A stretch of 32,909 bases of DNA, taken from IMG/VR virus record IMGVR_UViG_3300045931_000119, positions 1-32,909 of that record; one strand, written 5' to 3'. The translations under genes and the position numbers were made by a program. The notes under the pieces are model-generated. The model saw only the letters and a program-made list of their open reading frames with translations. It was not told where the DNA came from and did not search any database. Shown piece by piece: positions 22,309-29,337 of the stretch. This stretch comes from a virus. The first letter of the stretch is position 1, and each line of letters starts with the position of its first letter.

Positions 22309-23529
22309 TCAGGGTTTGTACCAAAACCGCTCATGCATGGTTCGCTTCGGCATCCACCCCATGTCACGCAGAATTGAGCTAATCCGGACCAGGTGTTCCT
22401 GCCTGAGTTCCTTGTCGATAAACCCCAAACAGTTCGTCGCGATCTCTGCGATCGTGGTCTTGGACAGGCCAGAGCAATATTCCCGGATGCGATCCTCCCA
22501 GATGTCGGCCGCGTAGCGCGCCCTTTGCTCGGGCGCGATGAGCTCGCGCTCGAGCGCCTGGTCGGGCCACCAGTGTCCACCGTTCGCATAGTTGTGCATT
22601 GCCTCGGCGAACAGGAGATCGCGGTACTCGGCGAGGAGGCCGAGCTCGATCTTGCCGCTCACGCCGGTCTTCACCGGCCAAAAGCGCCGGCCTCCGGTGG
22701 GGTCTTTGAGATAGCTGTCCTGGTTGGTCGTGCCGACAAAAACGCACTGGCGGGGCTCGTAGGCCTCCAGGCGGCCATACCTGGGCAGATATTGCTCGAC
22801 CTGGCGCGTGATGAAGCTCTTGAGCAAGGTAGCCTCGGTCTTGCTCATCGCGTGCATCTCGCTCACCTCGATCAGCCACTTGCCACGCAAATGCTGGCTC
22901 ACGTCGCGCCCGCCATTGCTGGTGATCTCGGGCAGCGCGTCCGAGAACCATTGCCCGCCGAGCACACGGCAGGCCGAGCTCTTGAGTATTCCCTGCGGCC
23001 CCTCGAGCACGATCATATGATCGGCCTGGCAACCCGGATCGATGATCCGCGCGACCATGCTGGTCAAAAACATCCGGCCGATGTTGCTGTTGTAGTGATT
23101 GAGCTCCGCGCCGAGATACGAGCTCAGCCACACGTTCAGCCTGGGCACCTCGTCCCATATGACCGCCTTGAGATATTCACGCACCGGATGGAATGCGCTC
23201 TCATGCGCTCGCGTGTTCATCACCGTTCGCGCCACCTCGAGCTTGAGCCCCGGCATGCCGGCCTTGTGCAGCCATTCGAGTAAATCGGCGATATCCCTTT
23301 CGTCGGCGCGCCGATCGGTGAGCCCAGTGCGCGGCGGGATCTCATGCGTCATGACCACGGCACGCAGCATCTCGTCATACGCAAACACATCGCGCACATC
23401 CGGGTCGCGGCGCAGCGCAAGGATCGCGTTCGCATACACCGGCAGGATCTTGCCCTTCTCGTTCTTCAGGCAGTCACGATGCCACGCGCGAGCTCGGTGC
23501 TCCTCAAACGACACGATGTTCTCATCCAT
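22309..23529 (-). CDS. VapE/D5-type replicative helicase (primase-helicase lacking primase domain)
   Basis: 406 aa. AAA+ ATPase motifs: Walker A GPQGILKS (177-184), Walker B KWLIEVSE (217-224), sensor-1 VFVGTTNQDSYL (about 263-274) and the arginine region GGRRFWPV. The order and the DPTGGRRFWPV signature are typical of the virulence-associated E family, SF3-like helicases of phages and prophages. No AEP primase domain precedes it, so priming must come from the host or another protein. ATG at 23529 has AGGGG seven bases upstream; ATG at 23535 would overlap the previous stop as ATGA but sits too close to that site. It probably loads at the repeat cluster just downstream. Confidence 0.9.
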   Translation of the reverse strand: MDENIVSFEEHRARAWHRDCLKNEKGKILPVYANAILALRRDPDVRDVFAYDEMLRAVVMTHEIPPRTGLTDRRADERDIADLLEWLHKAGMPGLKLEVARTVMNTRAHESAFHPVREYLKAVIWDEVPRLNVWLSSYLGAELNHYNSNIGRMFLTSMVARIIDPGCQADHMIVLEGPQGILKSSACRVLGGQWFSDALPEITSNGGRDVSQHLRGKWLIEVSEMHAMSKTEATLLKSFITRQVEQYLPRYGRLEAYEPRQCVFVGTTNQDSYLKDPTGGRRFWPVKTGVSGKIELGLLAEYRDLLFAEAMHNYANGGHWWPDQALERELIAPEQRARYAADIWEDRIREYCSGLSKTTIAEIATNCLGFIDKELRQEHLVRISSILRDMGWMPKRTMHERFWYKP

Positions 23530-23531
23530 GA

Positions 23532-24029
23532 TCATTCCCCTGCGGGTTCGCGCGGGATCAAATCCATCGAGATAAGCGGCGGAAACTCTTGCGGCACCCA
23601 CCAGCACGGCGGATCAGACTTGCGCCAATATTCGTCGCGTTTGGCATCACTCCCCAGCATGTACCCGATCGCGCGGTAGTACGGATAATGTCCGACCATC
23701 AGCACAAAAAAACTGGCATCCTTATCCTCGGGATAAATAAGCAAGTGACCGTTCTGCCATTCGGTTGTGCGTGCCTCGAGCTTAAAACCAACATCGCCAC
23801 GCGAGACCTTTTGCCCGCCAGGCGTCCAGGCCATGTTGAGCAACCGGGAGAGCGCGATCTCTCCCATCATTCCGTTCCAGGTGTTGCCCCACCTGGCGCA
23901 CCAGCCGCGCTCACTGTGTCCACCGTGATCGCCATTGCGGCCTTCAGTGTGCTTGCGCAGCATCTGCGTGGTCGCGACGGCCGACGCACATAGCGCATCC
24001 TCTGCGCTGATCCTTTGTTCCCAGTTCAT
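23532..24029 (-). CDS. PD-(D/E)XK-like phage protein, 165 aa
   Basis: The layout suggests a restriction-endonuclease-like fold: GEIALSRLL with Glu57, then RGDVGFKLEARTT with Asp79 and Glu85-A-Arg87 where nucleases usually carry E-x-K, then a LLIYPEDKDASFFVLMVG strand and AIGYMLGSDAKRDEYW, as in phage relatives of restriction enzymes. The Lys-to-Arg change in the catalytic triplet may reduce activity. It is placed between VRR-NUC nuclease and VapE helicase genes, so a role in replication or recombination intermediates is likely. Also possible: a non-catalytic DNA-binding relative. Confidence 0.65.
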   Translation of the reverse strand: MNWEQRISAEDALCASAVATTQMLRKHTEGRNGDHGGHSERGWCARWGNTWNGMMGEIALSRLLNMAWTPGGQKVSRGDVGFKLEARTTEWQNGHLLIYPEDKDASFFVLMVGHYPYYRAIGYMLGSDAKRDEYWRKSDPPCWWVPQEFPPLISMDLIPREPAGE

Positions 24030-24033
24030 GCGC

Positions 24034-24450
24034 TCACACGCTCACGCTCGCGCGCACGATTCCGAGATCTCGCAGCGTCTCGATCACCTGGTGGTAATCG
24101 TTGGTCATCAGGTAGGCGTGGCCGCACGCCATCAGGTGCGCCGCGACCACTTTCTGTATTTCGCTCGCGCGCAAGGCCTGGCTCGGCCGCTTGAGCTCGA
24201 GGAAGAGCACGGTGCGGTTCGGGCCGAAGAACACCATGTCGGGAAGGCCGGCATTGACGCCCATCGCCTGCAAGCGGCCCGCCGTGACCTGGTCGCGTTT
24301 CTCGCCGAAGGGAAGCGCCGACCAAATCCAATGCGGGCTACAATTGATCCGGAGCAATCGCGCGATCGCGCACTGCAACTGAAACTCGGTTGGAGCGGGC
24401 GGCGCAGCGCCCTTTTGCCGCTTGCCCTTGAACAGGTTGAGTTGCGGCAT
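24034..24450 (-). CDS. VRR-NUC domain nuclease
   Basis: 138 aa. Residues 20-130 fit VRR-NUC, a PD-(D/E)XK nuclease family: TEFQLQCAIARLLR, MGVNAGLPDMVFF with Asp71, VLFLELKRP with Glu85 and Lys87, and IQKVVAAHLMACGHAYLMTN with the conserved Gln99. Phage VRR-NUC proteins process branched or flap DNA in replication and recombination. Located 3 bp after the HTH gene and before a second nuclease-like gene. All core residues are present. Confidence 0.9.
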   Translation of the reverse strand: MPQLNLFKGKRQKGAAPPAPTEFQLQCAIARLLRINCSPHWIWSALPFGEKRDQVTAGRLQAMGVNAGLPDMVFFGPNRTVLFLELKRPSQALRASEIQKVVAAHLMACGHAYLMTNDYHQVIETLRDLGIVRASVSV

Positions 24451-24453
24451 GGG

Positions 24454-24693
24454 CTACGCCGCCACGTCATCATTGACCTGGCCCCACAGTTCGGGCTTCG
24501 CCTTGAGCCTGCGATACGCCAGCCGGCGCGCCATCAGCACGTAGAACCGCGCCGAGATCTTGCGATCGGCGCGCCAGTTGTGGACCTGGTTCTGTGTGAC
24601 CCCGGTGAGCTCGGCGACCGCGGCTACGCCGCCCAGGGTGATGACAACATCCTCCACGCTGCGCAGGACGCGCCGCTTCACTCGCTTGCCCAT
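24454..24693 (-). CDS. Cro/CI-like helix-turn-helix regulator
   Basis: 79 aa from ATG at 24693, with GGAG eight bases upstream; a longer reading from 24759 runs into the control region and lacks a site. The basic N terminus (GKRVKRRVL) leads to an HTH: LGGVAAVAELTGVTQNQVHN followed by WRADRKISARFYVLMARRLA, resembling Cro- or YdaS-type folds that recognise operators by the TQNQVHNW helix. It is the first gene of the leftward unit and faces the divergent control region, so it probably regulates itself and the early rightward genes. Whether it is a repressor for lysogeny or a Cro-like switch is unknown. Confidence 0.85.
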   Translation of the reverse strand: MGKRVKRRVLRSVEDVVITLGGVAAVAELTGVTQNQVHNWRADRKISARFYVLMARRLAYRRLKAKPELWGQVNDDVAA

Positions 24694-25205
24694 GGATCTC
24701 GCTCCGGGTACACCCCCCAGGGAGCGGCGCGACGGACTACGCCAGACGATGGCTGACAATGCAACCTAGGTTCCCTGACATCGGCTCAACGATATCAATC
24801 ACTTAGAAATATTTAATATGCGTGTTAATAAGGTAACCTGGTGCGGGTCTGGATCTGGACCGTTCCTGGATTCAACACATTGAAAGAAAAAGCCTAATCG
24901 AATCAGCGTACGCGGAATCGGCGTACGTACGCAAATACTACGTACAGTCACAATCCTGTCGCATTTGCGAACCACTTCCGGTCAAGTTGTATCAAGCATT
25001 TATCTAGGTTAGGGCGTCCACCCATAAATCCTGTCAAGCACAATATTGTCGCACCCCCAAACCGTACGCATAAAACGCGTACTAATGTCTGCACCACAGA
25101 GCGATTTTACACTTTCTGGCTTGTCAAGTTTCCTGTGTGGAGTACTACTACGCACATCAGCTTCGCCACCCATCCCGTTGCAACTCTTCCTTGAGAGATT
25201 GACCC
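24694..25205. promoter_or_regulatory. Divergent early/late control region
   Basis: 512 bp without a convincing gene. Palindromes: AACCTAGGTT (24763-24772), GCGTACGC (24906-24913) and GCGTACGTACGC (24921-24932); the latter two lie in a 15-bp tandem unit AATC(A/G)GCGTACG. Further CGTACG/TACGTA elements occur at 24939 and 25063. Three GTCAAG motifs (24981, 25033, 25123), a repeated ATCCTGTC (24953, 25028), and AT-rich blocks (24795-24830) suggest promoters and operators on both strands. They are the probable target of the adjacent HTH protein. Confidence 0.65.
25121..25148 (+). promoter_or_regulatory. Candidate rightward early promoter
   Basis: TTGTCA (25121-25126) and TACTAC (25143-25148) with a 16-bp spacer, about 60 bp before the exonuclease ATG. 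CTTGTCAAG around the -35 is itself a short inverted repeat. The -10 match is weak; offered as the best candidate only. Confidence 0.3.
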
Positions 25206-26012
25206 ATGCTGTCCGCCGAGCGGCAGGCTCACGTTGCGTCCGGAGGCATCACCGCCAGCGAGCTCTCGCTGATCTGCGGGGGGACCGAGCGCGAGCTCTA
25301 CGATCACTGGCTCGAGCGGATCGGCGACAAGCCGGCCAAGGATCTCTCCGACGTTTTCGAGGTCCGTTGGGGGAAGCACAACGAGGCGTTCGTCCTCGAC
25401 GCGGTGCAGAAGCGGCGCATGACCACGATCGGCATGCGCCAGGCCTGGGTGACCAGCGTCGAGCATCCCTGGCTCGGCGCGACGCTCGATGGGCTCGAGC
25501 TTGAGAGCGACACGGTGGTCGAGTGCAAGATCCTCGATCCGTATCTCAAGCCGAAAGAGATCTACGACTACCACTCGCCGCAGCTAGCCGCGCAAATGCA
25601 TTGTCGAGGCACTGGAGCGGGTTTGCTGGTCGTCCAGCAGGGTAACCATTACCCCAGCCTGTTCGACATCCTGGTGACTCCTGACTGGCTCGGCGAAGTG
25701 CTCGCCCGCGGCGAGGCGTTCCACCAGTGCATCAAGCATCGCCTGCCGCCCTGCGCCCCGCCGCCGATGCCGGTGCCGCCAGCGCAGTGGCGCACCGTGG
25801 ACCTGGCCGATCGGCCGTTGCCGAATTGGGGACCGGGCATGATGGAGCATCTCGGCGAATGGGAAGCGACCCGATTCATCGCCGACCGGCACAAGCGCGC
25901 AAGGGAGGGCGTCAAGGAGCTCGCGCCGCCCGATGTTGGTCGCATCGTGTTTGGCGGGATCACCGTGAAGAGAACACGCAGCAACAATCTAATAATCTCA
26001 ACGGAGGGCTAA
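25206..26012 (+). CDS. YqaJ/lambda-exonuclease-like recombination nuclease
   Basis: 268 aa. YqaJ-type viral exonuclease features: GGITASELSLICGG (13-26), EVRWGKHNEAFVLDAV with Glu60, HPWLGATLDGL with Asp95, VVECKI with Glu106 and Lys108 (PD-(D/E)XK core), and SPQLAAQMHC with the conserved glutamines (126, 130). The C-terminal 90 residues are Pro-rich then helical. Such enzymes resect double-strand ends 5' to 3' and work with an annealing protein, here encoded two genes downstream. First gene of the rightward unit; a GAGAG site precedes the ATG. Confidence 0.9.
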   Translation: MLSAERQAHVASGGITASELSLICGGTERELYDHWLERIGDKPAKDLSDVFEVRWGKHNEAFVLDAVQKRRMTTIGMRQAWVTSVEHPWLGATLDGLELESDTVVECKILDPYLKPKEIYDYHSPQLAAQMHCRGTGAGLLVVQQGNHYPSLFDILVTPDWLGEVLARGEAFHQCIKHRLPPCAPPPMPVPPAQWRTVDLADRPLPNWGPGMMEHLGEWEATRFIADRHKRAREGVKELAPPDVGRIVFGGITVKRTRSNNLIISTEG

Positions 26013-26615
26013 ATGCGGATTTTTGTCAGGATCGTCGGCGTTGCACCGTTAATACTCAACAGGTTTACCGAAAAGGCCGCAATGGCCGCAACCTCGGGCG
26101 TGCGCGGCTCATCTCTCGCGGAGGATCGCGGCACACCGCACGAACAGGCAGACGAGCGCCTCTACCGCGGGCTCGATGGTGCCCTGGTTATCCCGCAGCC
26201 TAATTTGCTGCGCTGCATTGTCGATGGCGGTCGCTTCCACAAGATCGGCAAAAAACAAGTTACGACGCAATCGGAAAGCATGCTGTTCGGTTGCCTCGAC
26301 ATCGAGGCGGCCGTGATCAAGATCATCCACACGCAGCCATGGCGCGTTGGCACGGTGCCAGTCGTGATCCCGGCGACGAAGGGGCGCATCCTGGTTCACC
26401 GGCCGTGCTTCGATGACTGGGCGCTCGAGTTTGAGCTCTCGTTGGACACCACAATCCTCGGCCCCGGCCTGTTGCGTCGCATTGTCGATGACGCCGGCAA
26501 GCGCGTCGGCCTCGGCGCATTCCGGCCGGCACGCAAAGGACCGTTCGGTCGATTCCGCGTCGATCAATGGCGCGAGGTCGATGAGGCGCAAGAGATGCTG
26601 GTGGCGGCGGAGTAA
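26013..26615 (+). CDS. Conserved phage protein between exonuclease and annealing protein, 200 aa
   Basis: ATG directly follows the exonuclease TAA and has a GGAGGG site. Motifs in order: VRIVGVAPLILNRFTEKAA, then GALVIPQPNLLRCIVDGGRF, then ILVHRPCFDDWALEFELSLD, then GLLRRIVDDAGKRVGLGAFR and GPFGRFRVDQW. The 'RP.fddW.l.F.l..D......l..i...AG..vGlG.fRP...GpfGRF' pattern recurs in phage early regions in my memory, without a described function. Its place inside the recombination cassette suggests a partner in DNA end processing. Its end marks the start of the 5-nt repeat array. Confidence 0.78.
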   Translation: MRIFVRIVGVAPLILNRFTEKAAMAATSGVRGSSLAEDRGTPHEQADERLYRGLDGALVIPQPNLLRCIVDGGRFHKIGKKQVTTQSESMLFGCLDIEAAVIKIIHTQPWRVGTVPVVIPATKGRILVHRPCFDDWALEFELSLDTTILGPGLLRRIVDDAGKRVGLGAFRPARKGPFGRFRVDQWREVDEAQEMLVAAE

Positions 26616-26619
26616 CGTG

Positions 26620-26959
26620 GCGAAGCCTTGCGAGGCACGGCATGGCCGTGCAGGGCATTGCCTTGCGAGGCACGGCAAAGCACGGCGTAGCGTAGTGATG
26701 CTGAGCGGAGCATAGCAGGGCGGGGCAGATCACAGCGCCGCCGAGCACAGCGAGGCAAGGCGCGGCATGGCCGTGCGAAGCAAAGCGGAGCATGGCGAAG
26801 TGGGGCGGTGCACGGCCCGGCAAGGCGAAGCAAAGCAGAGATCGGCCTGGCCGTGCAGGGCATTGCAGTGCGTAGCCTGGCGTGGCTCAGCAAAGCGAAG
26901 CGCAGTTTGGCAGGGCTTGGCTAGGCAAGGCGTAGCGCCGCACAGCGAAGCAAAGCGGA
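26620..26959 (+). repeat. Phase-perfect pentanucleotide array, 68 units of GC-R-N-R
   Basis: From 4 bp after the TAA at 26613-26615 to 15 bp before the next ATG, the sequence divides into 68 consecutive 5-nt units with no insertion or deletion. 63 of 68 begin with GC (exceptions GTGAT, TCACA, GTGGG, GATCG, GTTTG); the third and fifth bases are mostly A/G, the fourth is free. Units such as GCGAA, GCAAA, GCACG, GCATG, GCGTA, GCAGG recur. Longer copies occur, such as TGGCCGTGCAGGGCATTGC (twice) and GCGAAGCAAAGCGGAG (twice). A 5-nt period is incompatible with coding constraint, so the array is non-coding. Similar sequences occur in other phages as far as I recall, without known function. Confidence 0.9.
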
Positions 26960-26974
26960 GAAAGGTCAACACCG

Positions 26975-27895
26975 ATGAATGTCCCCGCACCCAACGAGAA
27001 CAGGATGCCGACCGCGGAAACGCTCGAGGCCGTGGTCGCAAAAGGTGATTTGTCAAGACTGACGGCAGCACAACGCGTCGAATATTATCACAGCGTCTGC
27101 CAATCGATCGGGCTAAACCCGCTGACGCAACCGCTCCAGTACATCACGCTGCAAGGTCGTTTGGTTTTGTACGCGCGCCGCGAGGCTACTGACCAACTGC
27201 GCAAGATCCATGGCATCAGCCTGGCGATCGCGGATCGGTTCATCCAGGACGGCCTGGCCGTGGTCACCGTCAAGGCCACTGACAAGCACGGTCGCAGCGA
27301 TGAGGATCTCGGCGTGGTCGCGATCGCCGGCCTGAAGGGTGAGGCGGCGAGCAACGCGATGCTCAAGGCGATCACCAAGGCGAAGCGGCGCGCAACGCTC
27401 AGTCTGTGCGGACTCGGTTTCCTGGACGAGTCCGAGCTCGAGGGAGCGAGTTGGTCGGACACCGATCGCACGCAGCCGCGCCAGGTGCAGCCGGCGATGC
27501 CCGCGGCCGAGCGCAGCCGGATCCTTGGTACCGTGCAGCCGGCCGAAGCCGTCCGCGTCGAGCTCTCCGATGAGATGATCAAGGCACGCGAGGCGTTCGA
27601 TGCAAACGCCAACGCGCCAGGCACGCCAGGTGGCGGGCCGGCAGCGGTCGCCGAGACCAGGCCCGACAGCATCGGCCTCGAGCCGCGGTGGGCGAAATGG
27701 GTTGAGGCGTTCCTGGCGTCCTGTCGATCGGCAACGAGCACGGATCAACTCAACGACCGGATCAACATCAACAGCGAGCGCCTGGCCGAGCTCGCCGCGC
27801 TCAACAAGCCTGAGTACGACCACCTGGTCGGCCTGGTGAACGAATTGACCGAGCGAAGGGCGAAGCTCGATGGACAAGCAAACGCGGAAAGCTGA
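26975..27895 (+). CDS. RecT/Rad52-like single-strand annealing protein
   Basis: 306 aa. Residues 28-155 fit a phage annealing-protein group: LTAAQRVEYYHSVCQSIGLN followed by PLTQPLQYITLQGRLVLYAR, ATDQLRKIHGISLAI, DGLAVVTVKATDKHGRSDED, then KGEAASNAMLKAITKAKRRA and TLSLCGLGFLDESELE. The NAMLKAITKAKRR basic helix is the usual DNA-binding signature. Residues 160-215 are a disordered linker and 218-306 a helical C-terminal domain (WAKWVEAFLASCR) that may bind host SSB or partners. ATG follows an AAAGGT site at the very end of the pentamer array. With the exonuclease it forms a Red-like recombination pair. Confidence 0.85.
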   Translation: MNVPAPNENRMPTAETLEAVVAKGDLSRLTAAQRVEYYHSVCQSIGLNPLTQPLQYITLQGRLVLYARREATDQLRKIHGISLAIADRFIQDGLAVVTVKATDKHGRSDEDLGVVAIAGLKGEAASNAMLKAITKAKRRATLSLCGLGFLDESELEGASWSDTDRTQPRQVQPAMPAAERSRILGTVQPAEAVRVELSDEMIKAREAFDANANAPGTPGGGPAAVAETRPDSIGLEPRWAKWVEAFLASCRSATSTDQLNDRININSERLAELAALNKPEYDHLVGLVNELTERRAKLDGQANAES

Positions 27896-28112
27896 TGGGC
27901 CGCTCGAGGCGTGCTGGCTCGCGCTGGTCGAGCTCATGCGCGAGCGTCGCAAGCTCAGCGAGATCGATATCGCGATCGCGCGGCTCACCTACTACCACGG
28001 CGCACGCGTCGTGATCGATTACTGCGAGAACGATGTCTGGCGCGCGATGATGAAGGTTGAGCTCCGCGACCACGCACGCGAGATACGAGAACTGCGCGAG
28101 ACCGCGTCATGA
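27870..28112 (+). CDS. Hypothetical protein, 80 aa, downstream of annealing protein
   Basis: ATG lies 26 nt inside the end of the annealing-protein gene. The protein is helical and charged: LEACWLALVELMRERRKLSE, then IAIARLTYYHGARVVIDYCE and VELRDHAREIRELRETAS. No family recognised. Its last codons are the first copy of the 22-bp direct repeat, so it seems to be the left boundary of an inserted cassette. Probably an early accessory protein. Confidence 0.65.
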   Translation: MDKQTRKADGPLEACWLALVELMRERRKLSEIDIAIARLTYYHGARVVIDYCENDVWRAMMKVELRDHAREIRELRETAS

Positions 28113-28137
28113 ACCTGAACCAACGGAGACAATCCCG

Positions 28138-28725
28138 ATGAACATCGCAGTAGCTGCCCGCAAAACGCAGATCGCTCGTCCGCTGAAGGTGCTGATCCCG
28201 ATGATCCAGAGTGAATTGCAGCAGGGCGATTCCGCCGGCCGAGACCACTATCGGCGCGCCGGCGACATGCTGATCGAGGCGAAGGATCAGGTCGCGTATG
28301 GCGGATGGGGGCGCTGGCTGTCGAAGAACTTCGATCTCAGCGACAAGACGGCGCGGACATACATGCAGTGGGCGCGCATTCACGATGACTTCGGCGGCGG
28401 AGACGCCAAAGCACCCTATAAGAGCATTCGGGAGATGACGGGTCACAACGAGCGCGCTCGCGATCGGTATCAATCCCCGCAGCAGCAACAATTCCGCCGC
28501 GTGCTTCGCGACGTGGCACGCGAGGACTTTGTGCAGGAGCGCCAGGATCGCAATGACGAGCTAGACCTGCACCGCGACTTGGCGATCGAGCTAATCGAGA
28601 TCGGCTACCGCGCCTTGGCCACACGTCTTCACCCGGATCGCGGCGGGACGAAAGACGCAATGGCGCGGCTCAACCGGGTCCGCGATGAACTCAAGCACGT
28701 TGCCCAAACAAGGAGGTTCGTATGA
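28138..28725 (+). CDS. DUF3102-like protein with C-terminal J-domain-like segment
   Basis: 195 aa from ATG at 28138 with a CGGAGA site; a longer upstream reading has no support. Residues 36-82 (HYRRAGDMLIEAKDQVAYGG then WGRWLSKNFDLSDKTARTYM) resemble DUF3102, a helical group in phage and plasmid proteins. Residues 150-185 (ELIEIGYRALATRLHPDRGG then AMARLNRVRDELK) carry the HPD motif and flanking helices of a J-domain, the part of DnaJ co-chaperones that stimulates Hsp70 ATPase. The pairing suggests recruitment of host DnaK to a DNA-bound factor. Start of the inserted cassette. Confidence 0.75.
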   Translation: MNIAVAARKTQIARPLKVLIPMIQSELQQGDSAGRDHYRRAGDMLIEAKDQVAYGGWGRWLSKNFDLSDKTARTYMQWARIHDDFGGGDAKAPYKSIREMTGHNERARDRYQSPQQQQFRRVLRDVAREDFVQERQDRNDELDLHRDLAIELIEIGYRALATRLHPDRGGTKDAMARLNRVRDELKHVAQTRRFV

Positions 28726-28967
28726 ACACTGAGCTCGCGACAAAACCTGCCCACGTTATGCGTACTGCCACGCAACAGGTGCGCAACCACGCCGCCGCGC
28801 ATCAGCGCCTGATCGATCAATATTTCGCCGCCCTGAAACGCGCGGAGGCCCAGTATTTCGAAGGCGTCGAACGCATCACTGACGCGGTTCGCAAATTGAC
28901 CGACCCAACGACTGATGCGCCGGATATCGAAACGGCGTCTTCGAACGGACAGACCATTACGAGATGA
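28722..28967 (+). CDS. Small helical hypothetical protein, 81 aa
   Basis: ATG overlaps the preceding stop as ATGA with an AGGAGG site upstream. The central region is one long helix (QQVRNHAAAHQRLIDQYFAA then EAQYFEGVERITDAVRKL), possibly a coiled coil; the tail is polar. No family recognised. Second gene of the repeat-flanked cassette, so it may work with the J-domain protein. Confidence 0.7.
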   Translation: MNTELATKPAHVMRTATQQVRNHAAAHQRLIDQYFAALKRAEAQYFEGVERITDAVRKLTDPTTDAPDIETASSNGQTITR

Positions 28968-28989
28968 ACGGACTGCGCGAGACCGCGTC

Positions 28990-29337
28990 ATGACCCATTA
29001 CACCGACCAGGAAAAGTTCGATGTGGCTGCGCGCGAGTGTGCGATGCGGATCAAGCATTATCCTGGGTTTGTCGATCGGCACATCATGACGCAGATGGAG
29101 GCGGTCTATCAGACCAAGGTGATGCAGGAGATCGCCAACGACTACATGGCACGGGTCAAGGGTGCGTCTCCCGATCTGTTCGATCCGCTGGTCGCCGCGC
29201 TGACCGATATTGGGTGCAGCATGGATCGCCCCTGGGACGATCCGACGCAGCACGCGAACTGGTGCGTGCAGCGAGCGCGCAGCGCGATCGAACGCGACAG
29301 GCACGCGAAAGGCAACGGCGGTGATTCATCGCACTGA
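28990..29337 (+). CDS. Hypothetical early protein, 115 aa
   Basis: ATG at 28990 overlaps the remnant stop in the second 22-bp repeat as ATGA. The protein is helical and acidic/basic mixed: DQEKFDVAARECAMRIKHYP, then FVDRHIMTQMEAVYQTKVMQ and NWCVQRARSAIERDRHAKG. No ribosome site is obvious; coupling to the 80-aa gene probably served before the cassette arrived. No family recognised. Confidence 0.68.
   Translation: MTHYTDQEKFDVAARECAMRIKHYPGFVDRHIMTQMEAVYQTKVMQEIANDYMARVKGASPDLFDPLVAALTDIGCSMDRPWDDPTQHANWCVQRARSAIERDRHAKGNGGDSSH

Larger units (their letters stand above)
28091..28993. repeat. 22-bp direct repeats flanking a two-gene cassette
   Basis: Positions 28091-28112 and 28972-28993 are identical over 22 bp (start ACTGCGCGAGACC, end GCGTCATGA). 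The first copy is the 3' end of the 80-aa gene (LRETAS, stop); the second lies just before the 115-aa gene and keeps a remnant MNGLRETAS frame whose TGA overlaps the next ATG as ATGA. This fits insertion of the two genes between them with duplication of the junction. Confidence 0.85.

Noticed and set aside
22379-23158. A 259-codon minus-strand frame inside the VapE gene
   Set aside because: Out-of-frame reading of the helicase gene, Arg/Ala/Gly-rich, no motif; the VapE frame holds all ATPase motifs.
24818-24883. A 21-codon plus-strand frame in the control region
   Set aside because: No ribosome site and it crosses likely promoter sequence; treated as chance.
26323-27071. Several minus-strand open frames across the pentamer array (Cys/Ala/Arg/Pro/Leu-rich)
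   Set aside because: A 5-nt repeat stays open in every frame and gives the same quasi-periodic 5-residue pattern; they have no ribosome sites and overlap real plus-strand genes.
28091-28993. A CRISPR array or att-site pair
   Set aside because: Only two 22-bp copies 881 bp apart, no regular spacers and no integrase; better explained as junction duplication around an inserted cassette.
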